DNA from: Marsupella aquatica
Lineage: Eukaryota; Marchantiophyta
Assembly (NCBI GenBank): GCA_973895155.1
Contig: OZ316892.1
Coordinates: forward strand, 22,692,001 to 22,756,000
Direction: 5' to 3'
DNA length: 64,000 bases
Both the position numbers and the translations under genes were made by a program. Every line of letters starts with the position of its first letter. The first letter of the stretch is position 1. Positions 58,306 through 64,000 of the stretch are shown here, piece after piece. A model generated the notes under the pieces. The model saw nothing but the letters and a program-made list of their open reading frames with translations. It made no database searches and was not told where the DNA came from.

Positions 58306-58440
58306 ATTGACGATGTTGACCAGATGCTGCTGTGTGACAATTGCAATGGAGGGTACCATCTTTCCTGCCTTCGGCCTGAACTTACCCGGGTGCCAGAAGG
58401 GTTATGGTTTTGCCCTTCGTGTGCTCCACGTGCTACCTGA
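58288..58440 (+). pseudogene. PHD finger at the C-terminus of the Ty3 polyprotein
   Basis: In frame with the integrase, codons give a full C4-H-C3 ligand set: Cys at 58288 and 58297 (CKVC), Cys at 58333 and 58342 (CDNC), His 58357, Cys 58366 (HLSC), Cys 58411 and 58420 (CPSC). The intervening sequence is typical of PHD fingers (DDVDQMLLCDNCNGGYHLSC, then VPEGLWF). One TGA at 58303-58305 lies between the first and second Cys pairs. PHD fingers bind histone H3 tails, so the domain may steer integration. The frame ends at 58440. Confidence 0.88.
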
Positions 58441-58485
58441 ATTTTCTTCAGCCCTCATTTTGGCTGTGGTCTGGGGGGGATACAG

Positions 58486-58655
58486 AGGTTTACACCTCCA
58501 CTACGTACATACCACCTCATTTGCTTTTTCTTGGCACTTGTAAATGTGATGGGACTTTTTCTATGCATGTTGGTTGCTAGTAGCTTGCACATGTGCATTG
58601 CCGGTGCCTTGTATGTTTTCGATACACTATGCCTACGATACTATATGTCATGACA
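58486..58655. repeat. 170-bp direct repeat, copy 1
   Basis: Begins aggtttacacctccactacg and ends atactatatgtca. About 95% identical by eye to 58990-59159. It starts just after the PHD stop codon and may be part of the Ty3 3' LTR or trailer. Confidence 0.9.
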
Positions 58656-58989
58656 GCTGTCATGCCAAGGGACAATGCCTCTTATGCACATCGATATGTC
58701 CCTCGCATGCCCGTTAGGTATGTAGTTAGGGCTAGTGTACTACTTAAGTTAGCGACATGTTCTTGTAGCAAGTCTGGGCTGTTCTTGAAGCAAACACACT
58801 TGTTAGTGTGATGCTTGGACTTGACTTACTTAGGGCATGTCTTTCTTTGCCGTTTTTCAGTTCTTCTTGAATTGCTGTTGACAGAGCTCAGATAGTGCTC
58901 GTTGGTCCCGTACACTGGATTCACACAGTGATTTGTTAAATGCTCCCGACCGATCTTGGCATCTCGCCGGTTTTCGATTCGATATACAA

Positions 58990-59159
58990 AGGTTTACACC
59001 TCCACTACGTACATACCACCTCATTTGCTTTTTCTTGGCACTTGTAAATGTGATGAAACTTTTTCTATGCATGTTGGTTGCTAGCAGCTGGCACATGTGC
59101 ATTGCCGGTGCCTTGTATGTTTTTGATACACTATGCCTACGATACTATATGTCACGACA
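58990..59159. repeat. 170-bp direct repeat, copy 2
   Basis: Offset 504 bp from copy 1, with a handful of substitutions. The repeat could be two partial LTR copies or a local duplication of one. Confidence 0.9.
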
Positions 59160-59710
59160 AGAGAGATCTGGCGGAATATTTATAGCATCCCTTCACATAA
59201 GGTGCCATTTGCCACCCTGGGAAAAAAACACTTAAAAATTATGCTGCCCTTTTATTTGGAGTACCCTAATCCCATCAATAGGGGGACTCAAATATAGCCA
59301 CCTTATCAACCTGGTCTAGGTTCGGCAGGGAACGGCTGAAAAGTGTGCAACACAGCCAGTGCCTAGCCTGCACACTCAAGTCACAGAATTTCTTCTTTTC
59401 CCGAAGGCCAGTACCCCCCACCACAGCTTGGCTGTTGAGAGACTGAAAAAATATCAACTCAAAAAATCTTCATATCATCAACAGGTCACATTGCTGGCAG
59501 AGGCCCTATCCTGCGGAAGAGCAAAATGGATGAATATTGGAGACCCCCTAATATTGAATCCCTCCCATCCGTCACTTGTCTATGAAACGTTTTTACTCAC
59601 CAAGACCCCTAAACCGTAACCCTGAAAACTCAGCTGGGCTGCCAAGTTGAAAAACGACTCAGCGAGCTTATTTTTAGTTGAAAAACCAAGCGAAAATTTT
59701 TCCATGTCGG
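59160..59710. other. Intergenic, no gene recognised
   Basis: Contains phrases also seen around 25060-25120 (gccctatcc.gcggaagagcaaaatggat and gagacccc) and the left end of the 99-bp repeat family (ctgggctgccaagttgaaaa). No gene. Confidence 0.5.
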
Positions 59711-60007
59711 TGTGGCCGCCCAGAGAAAAAAAACCCACCTTCAAATTGATGAGGCAGCCGAGCTCCACTGATATAGTGATATGGGCGACTGATCCAATTT
59801 CCATCTCGGTGTGGCCGCCCAGAGAAAAAAAACCCACCTTCAAATTGATGAGGCAGCCGAGCTCCACTGATATAGTGATATGGGCGACTGATCCAATTTC
59901 CATCTCGGTGTGGCCGCCCAGAGAAAAAAAACCCACCTTCAAATTGATGAGGCAGCCGAGCTCCACTGATATAGTGATATGGGCGACTGATCCAAATGGA
60001 CCATCGC
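59711..60007. repeat. Three 99-bp tandem repeats
   Basis: Perfect or near-perfect units starting tgtggccgcccagagaaaaa at 59711, 59810 and 59909. Because 99 is divisible by three, open frames run through all units on both strands and mimic repeat proteins; I do not consider them genes. The family also has a copy in a DRC2 intron (37060-37340). Confidence 0.95.
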
Positions 60008-60242
60008 AGACTTCGTAGAAATGCGACCAACATATATATGGAGCATGATTATCCGTGACCCAGCATCACAGATTTGCACATCCAGAAACCCAGAGCTGTG
60101 CAAAAATCCAGCTGCAGGATCCCACATCGCCATCCTTATTTTTCACAGAGGTACAGAGTCACGCATAATTCTGCTCACATTGGAGGTAATTCAATGGCTG
60201 TCGTGTACTACCGTTGTCAAATGCAGAAGCTCCGTCTGTTCA
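60008..60242. other. Short unassigned spacer
   Basis: No gene or repeat recognised between the 99-bp array and the duplicated leader segment. Confidence 0.4.
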
Positions 60243-61850
60243 GGAACTCGCTGGGATGACGCCTCTGCCTATTCTCGGAATGGCTCTTCGTTTGAATGGA
60301 CCGTGAGTGCTCCCTCACGCTCCATACGAAAGTGATGGAGTTTCCGAAGGACACGCAATTGAGGCCGCGGAGTGGTAGACACAGAGGACTGACCCTCGGA
60401 GCGACAAGGAGGAGACGAGGAGATGAGGAGGAGTCTCCTTGACGAAATAAAGCAAGGAAAGGCGACGAGGAGAGCCCACATGTTCAGCTGCTGTTCTGCG
60501 TTCCTGGTGACTGCCGACTGAAGAGATTAGCGGAGAAGAGTCCTGGGTCGGGGTTGTAGTAAGGAGATTAGTTGTTAGCGTTGGGATTCTGAAGGTTCTT
60601 TCGATTCTAGGTGAGGAATTGCTGCATAGTGCCTTGCTGTATAGAAGCCTGATCGCGGACAGTCACCCTGTGCAAAGGAGAGCGACGGTGTGCGGGACGA
60701 AGGGCAAGAGAAGAAGCTTTTGGGGGTTGTGTGTCTCTCGATTCTCTGGCGTCACCTCGACCGGTTGGTAAGGTTCTTCTTCAAGTTGTCTTTTCCTGTG
60801 AATGATAGAATGGGGAGTGCTGAAGGTGATTATTGTCTCATTCCTGTCCTTAACCGCATCTCATCTTTGACAATTTTTCTGCGGCTTGAGCTCTCCTAGG
60901 GTATCGTGTTTACGATGCTCCATCATTTCAGGGACTCGCTGGGATGAAGCCTCGGCCTATTCTCGGAGTGGCCCTTCGTTTGAGTGGACCGTGAGTGCAA
61001 ATGCGAGTGAATTTTTTTCGGATGATTTGGGAGCGCCCTCTTGTCATCCAGGATTACAAGCTAATAACAACTAAGCTGAATTTTGAAGGACACGCCATTG
61101 TCATCCTGGTTTTGCGATGGCTATTCTCAGTTGTACGATGGCTATTCGCAATTGGACGATGGCCAAGCTGTCAATTGCACACCTATCAGTGTCTTGGTCA
61201 CTAAAACGCTCACTCGCTTCTCGAGCATTCAATCCTTTCCCTCCGTTCTGTCTGTCTTCTCAACCCGGTCGGTCATTCTGTGTGAGCAGCTTAGCTTGCC
61301 TTTCCTTCCTTCCCTTCCACATTGTTCTCGGCCTTAGTACACAACACAGAGGACTGACTCGGAGCGAAGAGGAGGCGAGGAGGAGGAGGCCCCTCGACGA
61401 AGTAAAGCAAGGAAGGAAAGGCCGAGATGCGATAAGGAGAAGAAGCAAGCCGGTTGTTAGAGAGAACGGAGTCTTCCAACGTGGTGCTGCTCTACTGCGT
61501 TGCTGGTGACTGAAGAGATTATTGGAGAAGAAGACGAGGCCAAAGGTTACGGAGAAGGTTGCTTGCATCCTGGGTCGGGGTTGTAGTAAGGAGATTACTT
61601 GTTAGCGTTGGGATTCTGAAGGCTCTTTCGATTCTAAGTGAGGAATTGCTATATAGTGCCTTGCTGGACAGAAGCCTGATTGTGGACAATCACCCTGTGC
61701 AAAGGAGAACGACGGTGTGAGGCACGAACTTGAGAAAAAGCTTTTGGAGATTGGACGTTGTGTGTCTCTCAATTCTTTGGGTCACCTGGACCGGTCCCTA
61801 GACAATTTTTCTGCTGTGGCTCTCTTAGGGTATCTTGTTCCACCCCCTAG
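60243..61850. repeat. Duplicated leader/promoter segment
   Basis: Two diverged copies. gaactcgctgggatgacgcc at 60243 recurs at 60932 (ggactcgctgggatgaagcc), and the long stretch from agaggactgac through cctgggtcggggttgtagta, gccttgctg.a.agaagcctgat to caatttttctgc at about 60382-60905 recurs at about 61345-61835. The second copy has extra sequence near 61000-61320. Stops occur in all frames, so it looks like promoter and leader sequence of the gene downstream. Confidence 0.8.
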
Positions 61851-61980
61851 TCTTAGATACGAAGTGGGTTGTGTTTCGTGGATTGCATCACAGGAGTGCA
61901 AGCTTCCGTTTGATCGTACTGAAATTGGCCAGTTGCCCAACGCTTGCTTTCCCTCTTCCGCCAGTCGTCGGTTGATTCAC
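61851..61980 (+). other. Probable untranslated first exon end
   Basis: The sequence up to attcac/gtgagt at 61980 has a good donor that joins in phase to the exon at 62383. The frame is open only from 61923 and has no ATG, so I take it as leader of the next gene. Confidence 0.4.
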
Positions 61981-63122
61981 GTGAGTCTTCATCTTTGATT
62001 TTCCCACTGGTTGTCATCTTGCAAGGGCGGGTTAGTTCCCAAGCTGTCAGCCATACCTATGGGTTTCAGGTGGTTTCGGTCCGGTCATTGCATTCCTCGC
62101 TTTCCAGTTCCCGTAGCGAACCAAGTTATGTCTCTTACTGGGCTGTGAAACGTCTTTTCTCTACAGTTTGCGTTGCGGTCTCTACTGTCACACCCTTCCT
62201 CACTTCCAGAGTTAGGATCATCTGTTTCATGGCCAGAGCAGGAATCAGGATCAACCATTCCCATGGCCAGAGCAGGGTTCCTGTTTCCATGGCTCGGGCA
62301 GAGGTTCTCAAGAGTAAAGATTGGTCAGTGTCTCCCTTCGACTAATTTCCAGACATGTTTCTTTATGGCTTGTTCATTGCAGTGAAGCAGAGCACTAGGA
62401 TGGCAAAGAGAAAGGCGGATTCGCATTCTGTCAAGCCCTTGAAGGATTCCGAGGAAAGCGATTCCCTTGGAAGTTTGCCATTGCCCTCTGCTTTTGAAAT
62501 GTGAGTTTCTTTTCCATGTTTTCTCTGCTTTTTGTTTGGAATATTTTTGCTGCCCCAGATCACAAGTGGATGTTAATTTTCTCATGTTCTGTTTTGTCAC
62601 CACACTTTGCAGTCCGGCAACACAGGTCCAAGATGTGCCCAGTTCATCTGAATTGGTTGATCTACGTGAGTCTTCATCTTTGATTTTCCCACTAATCTCT
62701 TTCTTGCAAAGGTGGGTTAGCTCTCAAGCTGTCAGCCATACCCATGTTTTTCAGGAGGCTTTGGTCCTGTCATTGCATTCCTCGCATTTTGGTTCTCATA
62801 GCGAACTAGGCTTACCTCTTTTCCCTGGGCTGTCACATGTCGTTTCTTGATAGTTCCCGTTAATTCTCTACTGTCACACCCTTCCTCACTTTTGGAGTTA
62901 GAATCATCTATTTTCATGGCCAGACTAAGGAGTTAGCCAGAGCATAGTTTATGTTTCCATGACCCGGGCAGAGGTTTGTTGGAGTGGAAATTGGTCAGTG
63001 TTTCCTTTCGACTAATTTCAAAACATGTTTGGTTATGGCTTGTTCATTACAGTGAAGCAGACCGCCAGCATGACAAAGAGAAAGGCGCATGGAAGTTTGC
63101 CACTGCCCTCTGATCTTGACCT
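61981..63122. repeat. Tandem duplication of an intron-exon module
   Basis: Module 1 (intron from 61981, exon to 62500) and module 2 (intron from 62666, exon to 63122) align along their length. Both introns start gtgagtcttcatctttgatt and end ggcttgttcatt(g/a)cag, both exons start tgaagcaga and end at ..t/gtgagtttcttttcca, and internal landmarks (aagctgtcagccatacc, tctactgtcacacccttcctcac) keep their order. The offset is about 670-685 bp. Confidence 0.88.
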
Positions 63123-64000
63123 GTGAGTTTCTTTTCCAGGTTCTTTTCCCTTGGAAGCTTGTTATTGCATTCTTTTTCTTGAAATGTGAGCTTCTTGTCC
63201 ATGTTTTCTTTGTGCTTTGTTTTGAAACTTTTTGCTTCTTCAATTTCACAAATGGATGTTAATTTTTCCATGTTTTGTGTTGACAGCACAAAGTGCATTC
63301 CAGAAAATGCAGCAAAGGAAGTCCAACAGTTGCTGAATTTATCTGAATCACAGTTGAATACTTTGATTCATGAGCTAAACGAAACTCATGAAGATCCAAT
63401 TCTTGCAATTCAGGTGAATCCTGATTGGATTAGTATCTATGGTGAGGAAATGGCTGCCAATGTTCTGGATTTTATTGCACAGTTTCAGATGCCTCAAAAC
63501 AGGAGGAGAGAACCTCATGGTGGGTATCATTTTTTGTTTCATTTCAACTATTCCTCTGACATCTCAAAATGTCGTGAAGAAACAATGGTGCAGTTTCCGG
63601 AGGCATTTGAGCTGAGTCCTAGAGGTAATGCTTTCGCTACTGCTCGTGGAGCAGTTGGTGTCACTAGTATTCCTTTGGCCCGTTGTGCCATTGTGCACAA
63701 GCTTGCAACGCGCATGGACGATGTGCAAAAGTATGATTTTTTTTACTTTTGATTAGCGCAGATGTACTTGAGTAGATTGTGCGCTGTCCATGGCGGCGGC
63801 ACTTGTGGTAGGGCACCGTTGTGACATTCAAAGAATTTCGTCTTTCAACACTGAGCAGGAAAAATTCTCTGAGATCTTGGGGTATAGAGACAACGAGTTA
63901 CTGTTTTGTGTTTTGTTCCCACAGGGTGACCATTGACATGTGCATTTTGAAAGACACTTACAAAAAGTGTACCAATTTAATTCGTTTTTGCAGAAGCACT
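62383..64000 (+). CDS. Unrecognised gene with duplicated exon, 5' part
   Basis: A phase-consistent model with GT-AG introns: exon 62383-62500 (ATG at 62400, MAKRKADSHSVKPLKDS), 62613-62665, 63053-63122, 63287-63730 and 63925 to the window edge, 248 codons so far. The N-terminus has two similar Lys/Arg-rich pieces: MAKRKAD...GSLPLPSAFE in the first exon and MTKRKAHGSLPLPSDLD in the third. These come from an exon duplication; the second copy lacks a 17-residue Ser/Glu-rich insert. Then follow LLNLSESQLNTLIHELNETH, VLDFIAQFQMP, HGGYHFLFHFNYSSD and MVQFPEAFELSPRGNAFATA. The KRK motifs could be a nuclear signal. I know of no matching family and propose no function. The gene could also belong to a transposon. 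Confidence 0.6.

Larger units (their letters stand above)
55141..58440 (+). mobile_element. Ty3/gypsy pol half with terminal PHD finger
   Basis: Plus-strand remains of a Ty3 polyprotein: linker, reverse transcriptase, RNase H, integrase and PHD finger in that order, broken by at least four frameshifts and three stops. Domain order (integrase last) and the sequence style (MCGDYRPLN, YIDDVLVH, HPQADGLVERM) identify Ty3/gypsy. There is no complete protein. The matching Gag and protease lie upstream in the opposite orientation. Confidence 0.9.

Noticed and set aside
58288-58440. PHD finger as the exon of an unrelated host gene
   Set aside because: It is in the integrase frame, begins within the same open frame (first Cys pair before the stop) and no splice sites or further host exons lie around it.
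59580-60033. Open frames of about 120 codons with repeated 33-residue units on both strands
   Set aside because: Produced by the 3 x 99-bp array, whose period is divisible by three. No start context, domain or exon structure.

Overview
The window is nuclear DNA from a green plant whose sperm are probably flagellated: a bryophyte, lycophyte, fern, cycad/Ginkgo-type gymnosperm or a charophyte relative. Three things support this. A many-exon gene at 34.1-43.1 kb encodes DRC2/CCDC65, a subunit of the axonemal nexin-dynein regulatory complex that flowering plants and conifers have lost. A type-A (cytokinin-type) response regulator and the plastid protein SOQ1 place it in the green lineage. The introns have GT-AG borders and the transposons are of plant type. 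The species cannot be named from sequence alone.

Layout. 0-9.9 kb has no recognised host gene; a compact, internally deleted Ty1/copia element (3850-6833) sits inside a ~109-bp tandem repeat. 9.96-11.45 kb is the broken 3' end of a non-LTR-type reverse transcriptase ORF with a nuclease-like C-terminus, followed by (TA)n. 11.6-26.4 kb is repeat-rich intergenic DNA with several minisatellites, a truncated trihelix/Myb-like gene piece (18.5-19.2 kb), a dispersed repeat family and a CpG-rich block. 26.4-29.5 kb holds the type-A response regulator (+, five exons). 29.5-34.1 kb is intergenic. 34.1-43.1 kb is DRC2 (-), with a CACTA-type MITE in one intron. 45.0-48.4 kb is SOQ1 (-), an uninterrupted 1130-codon frame. 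50.8-59.2 kb is a decayed Ty3/gypsy element whose Gag-protease half lies on the minus strand and whose pol half lies on the plus strand and ends in a PHD finger. 59.6-64 kb contains a 3 x 99 bp repeat, a duplicated leader segment and the 5' part of an unrecognised gene with a tandemly duplicated exon; that gene runs off the window.

The host genes do not form a pathway: one belongs to cytokinin-type phosphorelay signalling, one to sperm flagella and one to photoprotection in the thylakoid. The most unusual items are the PHD finger on the Ty3 element, the opposed orientation of its two halves, the intron-free SOQ1, and the exon duplication in the last gene. Short tandem duplications (about 25-125 bp units) recur throughout the non-coding DNA. 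Exon limits, repeat periods and mismatch counts were worked out by eye; no database search was possible.
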